NCBI RefSeq assembly: GCF_030272615.1
Contig: NC_081413.1
Coordinates: forward strand, 333,040,302 to 333,104,301
Length of the DNA: 64,000 bases
Source of the DNA: Cryptomeria japonica
Lineage: Eukaryota > Streptophyta > Pinopsida > Cupressales > Cupressaceae
Direction of reading: 5' to 3'
Under the pieces are notes generated by a model, which saw nothing but the letters and a program-made list of their open reading frames with translations, had not been told where the DNA came from and did not search any database. Below are positions 1-10,313 of the stretch, in pieces. How positions within the stretch are numbered: position 1 is the first letter of the stretch; every line of letters begins with the position of its first letter. The position numbers were made by a program, and so were the translations under genes.

Positions 1-912
1 TATAGCCATAGGGCTATTTTCAACCACTTCCATGGATTTTAGTAGTTGCAGTGTTGGGATCTCTAGAGACATAGGGAAAATGCATCCTTTCTGTACACCA
101 ACTTATATGGGGAGCTTTTTTAGGATTTGTTTAGGTGTTATGCGGTCTACCCATAATGTGCTTCTCAAGTGATGGTGCCACTCCCGCTTATATTCAGAAC
201 CTATCCTTCTAATAAGTCTGATCAAATTCTTGTTAGTGAACTCAACAAGTCCATTCCCTTGAGGATAATAGTTAGAAGAGGTTTTGAGATAGATACCTCT
301 ATTGAGGGCGAATTGGGTAATTCGCAAGCCGGTGAATGCACATGCATTATCCGATATAATGGTTTTGGGAGAACTGTATCATCACGTCGGGTCCTCTAAC
401 AAAGCCAACACTTCACTTTTTGATGAATTCCTTAAGGGAACGGCTTCAGACCATCTGGTGAAATAATCGGTAGTGGTCAGGATCCACTCGTGTCCAGCCG
501 AACTGGGGGGATTCATCATTCTGATAAAATAAAGACCCCATTGATTGAAAGGCTCTTCTACTGACACGGGCCTAAGTGGCATTTCATATTTCTTTCTCCT
601 TTCTATGTAGTAGTGGCACTCCTTGCATTCCCTTACTAAATTATGTGTGTCTTTGAACATAGAAGGCCAAAAATACCCAGCTTAAGTAATCTTGATAGCA
701 GTCATTGGTGCAGAGAAATGGCCTCCTAAGGAGTCGTAGTGGAATTCATGTAGGAGTTTATCTACCTGGCTCCGATCTACACAATGGAGCAGGATTCCAT
801 CAAAATTCCTTTTGAAAAGAATTTCATCTATCAAATGGAAACTGTTGTTTTGGAGTCTATAAAACCTTCTTTTTTCCTGAGGGAGACCTTCGGGAAAAAT
901 CCTGGTCTTCAT
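1..912 (-). pseudogene. Ty3/gypsy integrase (decayed, in three reading-frame pieces)
   Basis: Integrase would insert element cDNA into the genome. The first piece (912-682) carries the zinc-binding region beginning HYDSLGGHF, and the second (660-382) carries the CKEC pair followed by the core start around QWGLYFIRMM and the segment TTDYFTRWSEAVPL. The third (327-103) holds YPQGNGLVEFTNKNL, which contains the final catalytic glutamate. From 102 to 1 the usual C-terminal stretch can still be read in shifted frames (MSLEIP, LLKSMEVVEN). Stops near 682 and between 382 and 327, plus frame changes, make it non-functional. Confidence 0.88.
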
Positions 913-915
913 GAA

Positions 916-2534
916 TTACTTTCTTTTCTCAATCCAGCCTTCATGGGGAGCATCAGGATCAAACATAACTGCTTCCTCTGTGGTCGCTTCATCATCGCGG
1001 GACTCACATCCTTGAACTACATATTTGCACAGGCCTCTCCCATGAACAAGCTTCATTGGTCTGACGTCGATATTATATTCTAGTATCTTAGTGATCCAAT
1101 TTGCCCTTTTTTCGGTGATGTCACCCTCCATAATGTATTCCCGCACTGCAGGATGAGCTATGTACACTATGGTTTTATTATAGGCGATGAAATGCCTAAA
1201 TTTTTTTAGTCCTTTTACAGCGGCTAAGGCCCGCTTTTTGATAAAGTTGTATTTGGCATCATAATCCTTAAGAGTCTTTGAATGGAAAGTTATGGGATGC
1301 TCACCTCCCTTTTGGGCATCTTTTTGGGTTAGGACCATGGCAATGCTATACTGGTTAGAAAAGACATACATTATGAAATCTTTTGACATGTCTGGGTTAG
1401 AAAACACTGGGGTTGAACATATAGTGTCTTTAATTTTATCAAAAGCTTTTTTGGCCTCAGTAGTCCATTTGAAATGTATATCTTTTTTTAGCATGAGGGT
1501 GATGGGTCTTATTATTCTGGCAAAGTAAAAAATAAAATGACTAACAAAATTGACCTTCCCTAAAAAAGATTGGACTCCTTTTTTGTTGACTGGGAGGGGA
1601 AGGTCTTTAATTGCTTTGACTTTGTTTGGGTCAATGGAAACACCCTCCTTTGAAACTAAATGCCCAAGCAACTTTCCTTGAGGAACCCCAAAGATACACT
1701 TCTCTGGGTTCAAGGAAATCTCAAATTCAAGACATTTTTTGAGTACTAATTTGAGATGGTCAAAATGATCCTCTTGGTGCTTGGAAAATACAGTTAGGTC
1801 ATCTAGGTATATTAAGATGATCTTATTAATGAGTTCCTTAAAAGCTAAATCCATGGCCCTTTGAAAAGTTGCCCCAGCATTTGACAATCCGAAGGACATC
1901 TTTTGGTATGCAAACGTTCCCCACTTGGTGGTGAACGTCGTCTTGTGCTAGTCCTTTGATTTCACACATACCTGGTTATATCCTGAGAAATTGTCGAGCA
2001 TCGAGAACATTTCCGATCTTGTCACTATGCTCAGTAATTTCTCCATTGATGGCAAAGGATAGTGATCTTTGAGAGACGCTTGATTCAAATCTTAGAAATT
2101 CACACAGAGCCAGACATCTCCATTCTTTTTCCTTACGGGCACTAAATTTGACACACATGTACTGTGTTTTATGGGGTAAATGATCCTGGATTCGATCAAT
2201 GTTTTCAGCTCTTGAACCATGAGAGATTCAATTTTTGGTTAACCAGCCTTTTCTTTTGTCAGACTGGTTTGGATTCATTGACAAGCTCAATGGTATGCTG
2301 AATGATGTTAGGATAGTATCCTTTTAAATCATCATAAGACTAAGCCAAGACTCCTTCATATTCATCACAATATCGGGCCAATTTCTTTTTGTCTTCGGGG
2401 GAAACATATTTTCCTACCTTGAGAACTCTTCCACTGCCTACCGACATTTTGGCGTAATCCCCTTTGTTCATTGTGAGCTTCCGATTATCATTTTTGATGC
2501 TCTCGTGGTCAAACAGGTTCTCCAAAGTGATCAA
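916..2534 (-). pseudogene. Ty3/gypsy reverse transcriptase and RNase H
   Basis: The pieces run from 2534 (pre-RT segment ending DEYEGVLA) through a heavily interrupted N-terminal RT part (about 2300-1900) to an open stretch at 1899-916. That stretch starts with SFGLSNAGATFQRAMD and has the polymerase signature YLDD at about 1798-1809, then LNPEKCIFG and the connection region. The following RNase H has YVFSNQYSIAMVLTQ where a YxDAS-type motif is expected, so its first catalytic aspartate appears lost. TFHSKTLKDYDAKYN and the C-terminal part are recognisable. Stops in the N-terminal half show it is inactive. Confidence 0.9.
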
Positions 2535-2669
2535 ACCATTAGGAAGCTTGTTAGACTTTAGCTGGATGACCTGATTTTTGTAGGCTTTCTTTACCTTAGG
2601 CTGCAGCTGATCAGAAAATTCTCCTGAGCTTTGGATGAATAAAGAAATATGTTCATCGCTCTCAAAAAC

Positions 2670-3331
2670 CTACCACTGAGTATCATTATTAGGGATAGCC
2701 AGATGGGCAACCACACCGATCGCTTGGGAGTTGGTGAGTAAGTTCATGGTAGGGTTAAATTGTGCTCCGATTGTAGCCATTCGGTCAGCTGTGGTATTTA
2801 GTTTCCGAGGAATGCTTATGATATTGAAAGCATCAAAACTCTCTATCATATCCCATGTCCTGGCATGGTAAGACCTCATGCGGACGTTCTTGGCACTTGA
2901 TATCCCTTGAACTTGGTGGACCACTAGCTCAGAATCGCCAAGGACTTTCAACCCATCCTTTCCGTCATGCTCAGACCTTGGATCAATCCTTCATACTCCG
3001 CTCCATTGTTAGAGCATGCAAACTACAATCCAAAAGGCTTCAGGATTTGTTCGTCTGAAGGGGGGGTGAGACAAATTCCCTCTCTGGAGCCCATCTTGCA
3101 TTTTGCATCATCAAAGTGTAGGGTCCATAGTGATGAAGATAACTGCTCTTCAGAGAACGATTCTTTAGTAAGCTTTGGGATGATCTGGTTCTCTTCAAAA
3201 ATGCAATAGGTACCTAGGCCGGTGGCATGGTAGTTGGAAAAGGGGTTTGAATTTATGAATTCATTCAGGAAGACTTCTTGCTTGGGTGGAATTTCTCCAG
3301 TTACTTCTTCATCTTCTAAAAGCTCTACCAC
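2670..3331 (-). pseudogene. additional RNase H domain located between protease and RT
   Basis: The first piece (3331-3023) contains LWTLHFDDAKCKMGSREG, matching the first RNase H strand with its catalytic aspartate. The second (2951-2670) contains KVLGDSELVVHQVQG, a second strand with aspartate, and then SIPRKLNTTADRMATIGAQF, which resembles the last RNase H motif. The two are in different frames. An extra, archaeal/plant-type RNase H is known from Tat-lineage gypsy elements, where it normally lies after the RT-linked RNase H. Here it precedes RT. It would degrade the RNA strand of RNA-DNA hybrids. Confidence 0.75.
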
Positions 3332-3510
3332 TTTCTGTTCATCATAAAAAAAGAGGTGTGCGTGGGCTCAAAATTGATCATGGCCTGGTCAGCTACATGT
3401 TTAGAATGAAGGGGCTCTGAGAGGATCTTTAGCTTGGCATCGTGTTGGGTGCAAAGGATGAGATGGGACCAATCTAAGGATAGATAGACTCCTATTTTTG
3501 TGGTGAAGTC

Positions 3511-4053
3511 TCAGGAAAGACAAAGCCCAAAGACAGGCGGGATGTCGATGCCCACTACTTCTTGAAACATAGTAATGCTCGGACATGCAAACAAAGTCAG
3601 AGAAAGATTTTTAATAAGCCCTACCATTTGGACCCTGTTCCCATCAAACTGCATAACCCCTTTATTCAAAGGGTCATACTGGATGTTCAATACCTCAGCG
3701 ATTTGTTTAGGCATGACAGTGGTGCTAGCCTCGAAATCTATCATGGAATTATGCAATAGTTTATCTCCCACTACAAGGGTAAGGTAGAAGGGATTTGGTT
3801 TAGGTTTACCTTCTCTTTGAACATTAGGGGGCAGGTTTACATTGGTTAATATGACCGGAGAGTATGTTTTTCCTGCTGTAGGTTGGAGACCCGTTTCACT
3901 AGTCCGAAGAGATTGTGGAATTATCCCACTTGCATCCTTTCTGCCATAAGACAGGGCCTCTCTTAGTCGATTCTTTTTCTCTGGAATACTCAAGAAGTCC
4001 CATAGAGAGACATGAGTCGGGGCCTTCTTCAATTGTTCCACCACATCTAACAC
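3511..4053 (-). pseudogene. Ty3/gypsy aspartic protease
   Basis: A 180-residue open stretch. The middle reads LVVGDKLLHNSMIDFEAST, the place where a retroviral-type protease normally has DSGAS. The D is kept but S and G are replaced by F and E, so the active-site turn is damaged. The following residues (VMPKQIAEVLNI, then VFGLCL near the end) fit the usual protease fold. It lies between gag and the extra RNase H, as expected for processing of the polyprotein. The N-terminal half resembles the linker seen in plant gypsy gag-pro regions. Confidence 0.75.
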
Positions 4054-5640
4054 CTAAGGTATGAGAATCTTCGGCTCCTTCGGCTTATAAGGAATGAACT
4101 CTTTTCTTGAATAGGTAGAGTTAATGACCGGTTGTTCAGGGGGTTTATCCATGGGCATTGCTCTCGAACTGTCAGTACTTTCCCCGATCAAGCATCTTTT
4201 AAAGCGGAGGTTATAATCTGAGTGCACGAGAGGGGTTCCATCTTTTAAGGTGGTTGCATCATTGGTCAGCACTGCATCCTCGTCTTCCATCCATGAAAAA
4301 AGTGCATGATCGGGGGCGATCTCCGCTTCTTGTTGCAACGACATTCCTTGCATCTGAGGGACAAAAGTTGCATTATCCATACCCAGAGCTATATATGCAG
4401 ACTCATCCGGTGTCACGCCTAAATTCCTTTGTTCTGCAACCCTCTGCTGCAAATTCCCTCTTGGATAGTTCCTCAGAGTATGAGAATTGTTGCATGGAAA
4501 ACACCAAGAATTGGTATCATCTGCCAGGTTATTTTGGCCCACTGTCAGCTCCTTACTAGTGGTTGGGTAGACAGTTTGCAACGGATTTGGAACTAGGACT
4601 ATTTGGCCATTCGACTGAAGAGATTTATCAGCATGGTGATTCGTATGTTGGTATGGAGGTCGATTCCCTTGGAAGTTTTGCTCAAAAGGGGGTTTGGCGG
4701 GCGAGACTTGGGCTCTTTTTAGGTTGACAATCTCATTGGAGAAGGACCTCAAGAGATTTTTCATATCACTAACTTTGGCAGCCAGAGAGGACATTTGGGG
4801 AGCAGGAAATGAATACATAGACTATAGAATAGACGTACTGGGAGTAGCTTCTTCTAGGACTTGAGTGGATATCTCAGGGAATACTGGCATGGTAGGGCGA
4901 GGGGCTAGCTTCTCGGCATTGATAAGGTTATTTTCCAATTGGATTGCTATGTCAAATGCTTGTGGGAGAGTATTGCCTCCTAAAGATTGAATCATCATTG
5001 ATATGTCAGAATTGAAAGCTTTTAAATAGAATATGAAAGCTATATCTATCGGAGGGTGAGCAGACAAAAGTATCCTCTGCTAGGTTCGCTGAAACCTCAG
5101 ATTAAAATCAGTTAGTGCTTCCACTTGAGCCCTCTTTATTGTGATCAATTGGTGCATCAAGGATGACTTGTCGACCTTATCCGAGAATCTCTGAAAAAAG
5201 TGATCTCCCAGCTGATCCTAATCTCCTATAGTGCTGGGGCCTAAGGATCTGAACGAATCCAAAACTCTTCCTTTGAAAGAGGCTACGAGCAATCTTAGAG
5301 CCACATTCTATTCAGTAATCCCATGGACAATGCAGATAGTGGCTACATCCTGCAAATGCTCCTCGGGAGTTTTATGACACTCTCCTATGAACTTGGGTAT
5401 GACTTTAAGTGTAGCTATAGGTATGGCTCCCCAAACCATGGGTGGAGTTGGAGGAATGAGAGGGCTCCCATTTTCCCAGGTCACAAAATTTCTGGGGGGA
5501 ATGTGTGTCATTGCAGTGTGGACAACTGTGGGAAAACTCTGCGAAGATGAAGTTGTGGCTGAATGAACGGTCACCAAAGGTGGAAAGAGAAGATAAGGAT
5601 TTAAAGTTGTTTGACTCCTAGTGACAGGCTTATGACTCAT
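4054..5640 (-). pseudogene. Ty3/gypsy gag
   Basis: Three consecutive pieces (5640-5308, 5067-4822, 4818-4054) with readable but stop-containing sequence between them. The first starts MSHKPVTRSQTTLNPY and includes IPKFIGECHKTPEEHLQDV, typical of the start of a plant retrotransposon gag domain. The middle contains the conserved helices around LIAYFYLKAF-like and QAFDIAIQLENN sequence. The last contains WCFPCNNSHTLRNYPRG, a zinc-knuckle relic in which the final cysteine is tyrosine. The product would form the virus-like particle. It lies directly downstream of the PBS. Confidence 0.8.
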
Positions 5641-5668
5641 AAACTAGATCAGGCGATTATATGTGAAC

Positions 5669-5691
5669 TTCGGGTCCCACCGGGCGTGCCA
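5669..5691 (-). promoter_or_regulatory. second, duplicated gypsy primer-binding site
   Basis: Same 18-base core as the site at 6006-6028, next to a partial LTR whose terminal TG has become TA (plus strand TATTGACTC at about 5702). Confidence 0.75.
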
Positions 5692-6005
5692 GAAAAAAAA
5701 CTATTGACTCTAAATTTTACCTTGGAAACAAACAACCTTATGGGAAATCCAGTGATGGGGGACCAGTTGCGAAGGGTTCACTGAATGACCTCTGAGATTG
5801 AGAAGCCAACTCTTCCTTATAGTTTTGAGAATAGGAAAAAGAAGGAAACACTCAAAATAATTAAATCTAAACTACTGAGGTGATGCGCTAGAGCATTTTT
5901 CTAAGAAGACATGAGTATACAAAAACCCAAATACATATGGTTTTTGAACCCATTCAACATTTATATGTCCAAATCAGAAACTAGATTAGGTGATTATATG
6001 TGAAC

Positions 6006-6028
6006 TTCAAGTCCCACCGGGCGTGCCA
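6006..6028 (-). promoter_or_regulatory. gypsy primer-binding site (intact junction copy)
   Basis: Read on the minus strand the site starts TGGCACGCCCGGTGGGAC, a few bases after the LTR end. TGG pairs with the CCA tail of a tRNA. The same 18 bases occur in the duplicated copy (5669-5691) and in the unrelated-looking element at 41552-41571. I could not assign the tRNA. Confidence 0.8.
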
Positions 6029-6038
6029 GAAAAAAAAC

Positions 6039-7116
6039 TGTTGACTCTAAATTTTACCTTGGAAACAAACAACCTTATGGGAAATTCAGTGATGGGGGAC
6101 CAATTGTGAAGGGTTCACTGAGTGACCTCCGAGATTGAGAAGCTGACTCTTCCTTATAGTTTTGAGAAAAGGAAAAAGAAGGAAACACTCAAAACAATAT
6201 AATCTAAACTACTGAGGTGATGCGCCAGAGCATTTTTCTAAGAAGACATGAGTATACAAAAACCTAAATACATATGGTTTTTGAGCCCATTCAATATTTA
6301 TATGTCCGAATTAGAAACACAACTAAGATATAATTAAATTTCCTTGTAACATAAAGAAATACCCATCATGCATCTACCAGATGACAAGTGTAAAACATAG
6401 TTTAATCAACAGAATATTAGATATATATATTTCCAAAGTTATTAGAATTCTAATAGAAAGCACAAAAAAAACCATCAGAGCATACTGAAAGAAGTATCAC
6501 AAAGGCCATAGGCACAGTTGATTAATTTTCTTCAGAAAATTGTAATAGTTTCAAAGGCCGAAATTCCTACTAAGAGAAATTAATTATTTTTCTTCAAAAG
6601 TTTTGAACCCCTACAACAGGGAGAAAACAATCATAAATAGAGCCCGCGGCTCTAGAAACAACCCCCAAATATGCCTAACAGGCATAACCACCCCTGAAAT
6701 AGAAAAACCAAACCGTGTCACCCTGAAAATCGCCCCCAGCAAAATGGCCCCAAGACTCCACTCTCTGTCTGCAACGATCTTCACCGACACAAACTGAAAA
6801 TATTTCGCTAACCGCAAAGGAAGATGTGGCAGACTAGGAAAGCTTCTTCAAACATAAATGCGCCCACCAAAACATGAAGGTGCCAGGTATCTGTTCTCCC
6901 ACTACGCTACAAGGTGGGCCCCCGAAAGGAAGCCTAGTCAGCAACATCTTTCCATTTGTCTCCATCGCGCTACTCCAAAACTTAAACGCCAAATACGGAC
7001 CGCTGGGGTAACGAGGAGCTGACAATTGTCGTGTACGCCTTGCACTGCTGGAAAGCTGAAAGGGTAAAATAAGTAACCCGATCAAAAACTTAATTCTGGG
7101 AATTCTAATATGAACA
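6039..7116 (-). repeat. 5' LTR of the gypsy element
   Basis: On the plus strand it begins TGTTGACTCTAAATTTTACC and ends with TATGAACA, giving TG...CA termini, about 1078 bp. The inner end borders the PBS and the outer end abuts copia coding sequence at 7117. The solo LTR at 31546-32576 is homologous along its length, which confirms both boundaries. Confidence 0.9.
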
Positions 7117-7310
7117 GTTCTGATTTGCTTTCTTATTTGACATTCTTTACATACCGGATTATAGGGCTTTACAATCTTAGGTATATCCCTATCTGCCTTA
7201 ATAGTACTGATCTTCACAATGCAATCAAAATTCACATGAAACAACCTCTTGTGCCATAGCCAACTCTCATCAATTTGTGCAATCAAACATGTCTTCTCAC
7301 CAGAGTTCAA
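7117..7310 (-). pseudogene. copia integrase N-terminal (GAG-pre-integrase) fragment
   Basis: The piece reads SWLWHKRLFHVNFDCIVKIS and then PVCKECQIRKQIRT, the HHCC zinc-binding part that precedes copia integrase. Here the second histidine-containing motif is WHKRLFHVNF and the cysteine pair is CKEC. The coding sequence is cut at 7116 by the gypsy LTR; residues read beyond that point belong to the LTR. A stop and a frame change separate it from the protease piece. Confidence 0.85.
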
Positions 7311-7421
7311 ATGAAAGATGTTACCTTTAGTTTATGTACTGGTTGCAATCTCCAATCCAGATTTGTTGATAATCTTGCATTTTCCATCGTTGAACTATAA
7401 CTGAAATCTCTTATCCACCAA

Positions 7422-7778
7422 CTATCCTACACTCAAAATATTATGCCTTAAACCTTCAACATAATAAACATTATCAGTGCTATGCTTACCATCCAATGAT
7501 ATTGTTCCTCTTCCCTTAATTATGAATGCTTTGTCCTCTCCAAAGCTAACTAGACAACCATCAAATTCTTGTAAAGATAAGAACTTCCTTTTATCTCCAG
7601 TCATATGATATGAACATCCACTATCAATTACCCATTCTTTCTTGTCTTCAATTTTAGCAGAAAGGGCCTTATCTTCAGGTACTGGATCATCTTCCTTGAT
7701 AGCCAAAAATACCCATTCATTTCCATTGTCGGATCCACTAGCTGAATCTTTTGCCAATTCATTATCATAATTAGTCAC
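7422..7778 (-). pseudogene. copia protease
   Basis: A 118-residue piece containing EWVIDSGCSYHMTGDK, the copia aspartic protease active site with intact D-S-G, followed by GRGTISLDGKH and VYYVEGLRHNILSVG, which is standard copia protease C-terminal sequence. The catalytic motif is undamaged. It is separated from gag by about 90 bases containing stops and from the integrase piece by another interrupted stretch. Confidence 0.88.
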
Positions 7779-7869
7779 ACCTTCCTCATCAACAAAGTAA
7801 CATGATTTGTCTTTGTTCCTCCTATACTTATGCTTGTTCTAATAATCATGGTTATGCCCAAAAGATCTT

Positions 7870-8694
7870 CTAGCTCTTTTGTTCAAATCTTGTATTCCTT
7901 TTAGGACATCTAGATGCAAAATGACCTATCTTATTACATGCAAAACATTTAAAAGGTGATTTTACTTCATACTTACTTCCTACTGATCGTTTAGGTACTC
8001 TTCTAGCCAAGAAGGCTTCAAGTTTCTCAAACTCTTCATCTTCTTTCTTCATATCCTCTTGTTCCTTCATATATAATTCTTTCCAATCACTCTTGCCGGT
8101 AGATGATGTAGATCCATGAAAAGTAGGTTCAAATTTTATAGCTCCAGAAGGTCCAAATTCCTCAAGTTCAAAAACGGATAACTTATCAACCAAGGTATCC
8201 CTATTAACAAAGGTGTTTGACATAGTTCTCATCTCATTAATTGTAGTAGCCTTCATCTTATAAGTCAGTGGAAAAGCTCTCAGTACTTTAGAAACTATTT
8301 CATCTTCACTCAGAGATCCACCACAGCATTGAATTCCCATAACAATCTCATTAACTCTCTCCATAAAAGCAGTAATCCTTTCATCTTCTTCTATCTTTAG
8401 GTTATCATACCTCACCCGATAACCATCAAGTTTAGCAATTTTAACAATAGGGTCACCTTCATTTGGATTCTCCAATTTGTCCCATATAGCCTTTGTAGTT
8501 GATTTGTCAGATAGTCTCATAATTTGCTGATCAGAAAGTGCACACAAAAGGGCTTCTCTAGCTCTACAATCATTTTCAATGTCCTTATCCAAGCCTGTCA
8601 GAGGAGGATTTCTAGATGCTAGATTATGAGGTGTATATCCTCTCTCATTGACCTCCCAAATCTCCTTGCCAAGACATCTCAGATGAGTCTCCAT
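7870..8694 (-). CDS. copia gag polyprotein N-terminal region
   Basis: Open for 274 residues from METHLRCLGKEIWEV. The N-terminal two thirds match the plant copia gag (UBN2-type) pattern: AREALLCALSDQQIMRL, AIWDKLEN, RITAFMERVNEIV and then LRAFPLTYKMKATTI. A zinc knuckle of CX2CX4HX4C form, CFACNKIGHFASRCPKR, lies near the C terminus. The reading continues past 7870 with further stops toward the protease. The likely start may lie upstream, since similar residues can be read between 8694 and the PBS. It would form the particle coat. As part of a dead element it is probably not functional. Confidence 0.85.
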   Translation of the reverse strand: METHLRCLGKEIWEVNERGYTPHNLASRNPPLTGLDKDIENDCRAREALLCALSDQQIMRLSDKSTTKAIWDKLENPNEGDPIVKIAKLDGYRVRYDNLKIEEDERITAFMERVNEIVMGIQCCGGSLSEDEIVSKVLRAFPLTYKMKATTINEMRTMSNTFVNRDTLVDKLSVFELEEFGPSGAIKFEPTFHGSTSSTGKSDWKELYMKEQEDMKKEDEEFEKLEAFLARRVPKRSVGSKYEVKSPFKCFACNKIGHFASRCPKRNTRFEQKS

Positions 8695-8838
8695 CTGAAT
8701 CTTCCATACTCTATAATTTGTTTCATCAAGCCTAGGAATTTCTCTCTAGAAAATAGCAGCAAATGAACTTGATGAACTTGAACTATTAGATGTCATAGGA
8801 TCTTCCTCAAGTCGTTAAGCTTTTGCAAAGAGGAGTAA

Positions 8839-8850
8839 GCTCTGATACCA
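8839..8850 (-). promoter_or_regulatory. copia primer-binding site for initiator tRNA-Met
   Basis: Minus strand TGGTATCAGAGC, two bases inside the LTR end, the standard plant copia PBS. Confidence 0.95.
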
Positions 8851-8852
8851 AT

Positions 8853-10313
8853 TGTTAGATAGCTCAAATAACCAAAGGACAATAGAGAGGGGGGGGCTAA
8901 ATCAGTTGTCACCGAATTATAGAACTTTAAGCATTCAAATCCTTATTACTGGAACATATAATCTCAATACCAGAATGCATAAACCAAATACTAGAATAAC
9001 TGATATAGAAATTAAGCATAAACATAAATCACATAATAGTTACCATCCATCCAGAACACATAACACCAAGATTTGTACGTGGAAAACCCAGTAAAGGGAA
9101 AAACCATGATGGGAAGCCTATCCATAGTCAGATAATACTTCTACACTAAGTATGTGATTACAAAATGAGGGGTCTGCACATGCAGGAAGTCCAACAACCT
9201 AGAGCACATTGCTCATCACAAAAGGAGCCTCACTGACTACAAAATAAATCCAGACTACAATCTGGAAAGAAGAATGAATTGCAAAGATAACATCTCATAT
9301 GCCTGAGTACAGTTCCGGTTAAGCTCAGAATCAGAGGCCTCAAACCTATTTCACAAACCTAATTCGATCACCTATGATCGACCAAAATCTCTACATATGA
9401 TTACAACATTATTCGCACATAGATAATCCTATAACTATAATCCCATATGCCCATGATCTACAAAGAGATCTTACATCATATTTATACCAACCCGAGACCT
9501 AAACAATTCAACCACCTAAAAGATAATACAATAAATTCATAACATAAACTTGTAATCCAATGATCAAGAAAGTCATCTTAGGCTAAAAACAATGTAAACC
9601 AATCATTAAATCCCGTCAGTAATGCATCAGGAACATCCTCCAACACGTTACATAAACCGATCCATAACCTAGATAACATCAGACCCAAAATAGGTCGCCA
9701 TAAACCAAATCCAACACCACCGATCAACAAAAACACAAACAAGATAACCAACAACACCCTAAAATCCATCTAGAATCCGCACCAACACCACTTATCACGT
9801 GCATCAAAAGATCTTCAACAAAGCTATGTCGGTAAAACCCTTACCGGTGACCAAAAGGCTTACTAGAACAAGTGATAGTATCTGAGTCATCAAATCTTGA
9901 ACCAACCGATCATGATACACATCTGAATAGCATGAATGACATATCCAAATCAATTCCACAAACCAAAGCATGCCAGATCAATATAATAATCCAACAACTC
10001 TACCAGAACCAACCAGAAACCAGTAAACAACTAAAATAGTCGGTGTTGCCATCAATGAAAAAACATCAATGCAATACATAATCAATTTCTCCAAATTGCC
10101 AACAACAAGCACATAGTCTCTTTGCTACATCACATCTTAATAATACAAGTTACATAGACACATATTCATATTCCTCATTTACAAGACATCCTAATATGGT
10201 AGCATTTCTAATACATAGAAATCAGCACCAAAGGACAATAGCATAATAAAAAGCCATATTTCCATACGAACCACAACTACTCCCTTAACTTCCATATCTC
10301 AAGATATCTAACA
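8853..10313 (-). repeat. 5' LTR of the copia element
   Basis: On the plus strand it begins TGTTAGATA and ends TATCTAACA, a perfect 9-bp terminal inverted match, about 1461 bp. The inner end adjoins the PBS. Near 9075 it has the segment TACGTGGAAAACCC...GGGAAAAACC, which recurs in related form in the LTR-like pieces at 15490, 45360, 60850 and 63530. Confidence 0.88.

Larger units (their letters stand above)
5644..6317 (-). repeat. tandem duplication of the LTR-PBS junction, period 337 bp
   Basis: Copy 1 (5644-5980) and copy 2 (5981-6317) begin with CTAGATYAGGYGATTATATG and contain, in the same order, the primer-binding site and the inner ~280 bp of the LTR. They differ at scattered positions, so the duplication is not recent. 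Only copy 2 is continuous with the rest of the LTR. Confidence 0.9.
1..7116 (-). mobile_element. Ty3/gypsy LTR retrotransposon, 5' part, nested in a copia element
   Basis: On the minus strand the order is 5' LTR (6039-7116), primer-binding site, gag, protease, an extra RNase H, reverse transcriptase with its own RNase H, and integrase; the 3' end lies beyond base 1. Every domain is broken by stops or frameshifts, so the copy is dead. Its outer end at 7116 falls inside the integrase-side coding region of a Ty1/copia element, so it inserted after that element. A solo LTR of the same family occurs at 31546-32576. The RNase H placed before RT is unlike the usual gypsy order; the clade was not determined. 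Confidence 0.9.
7117..10313 (-). mobile_element. Ty1/copia retrotransposon, 5' part
   Basis: Minus-strand order: LTR (8853-10313), PBS complementary to initiator tRNA-Met (8839-8850), gag, protease, and the start of the integrase region, which stops at 7117 where the gypsy element begins. The remaining pol part should lie beyond the left edge of the window. Confidence 0.9.

Noticed and set aside
9578-9769. 63-residue hydrophobic open frame on the minus strand
   Set aside because: It lies within the copia LTR and has no supporting context.
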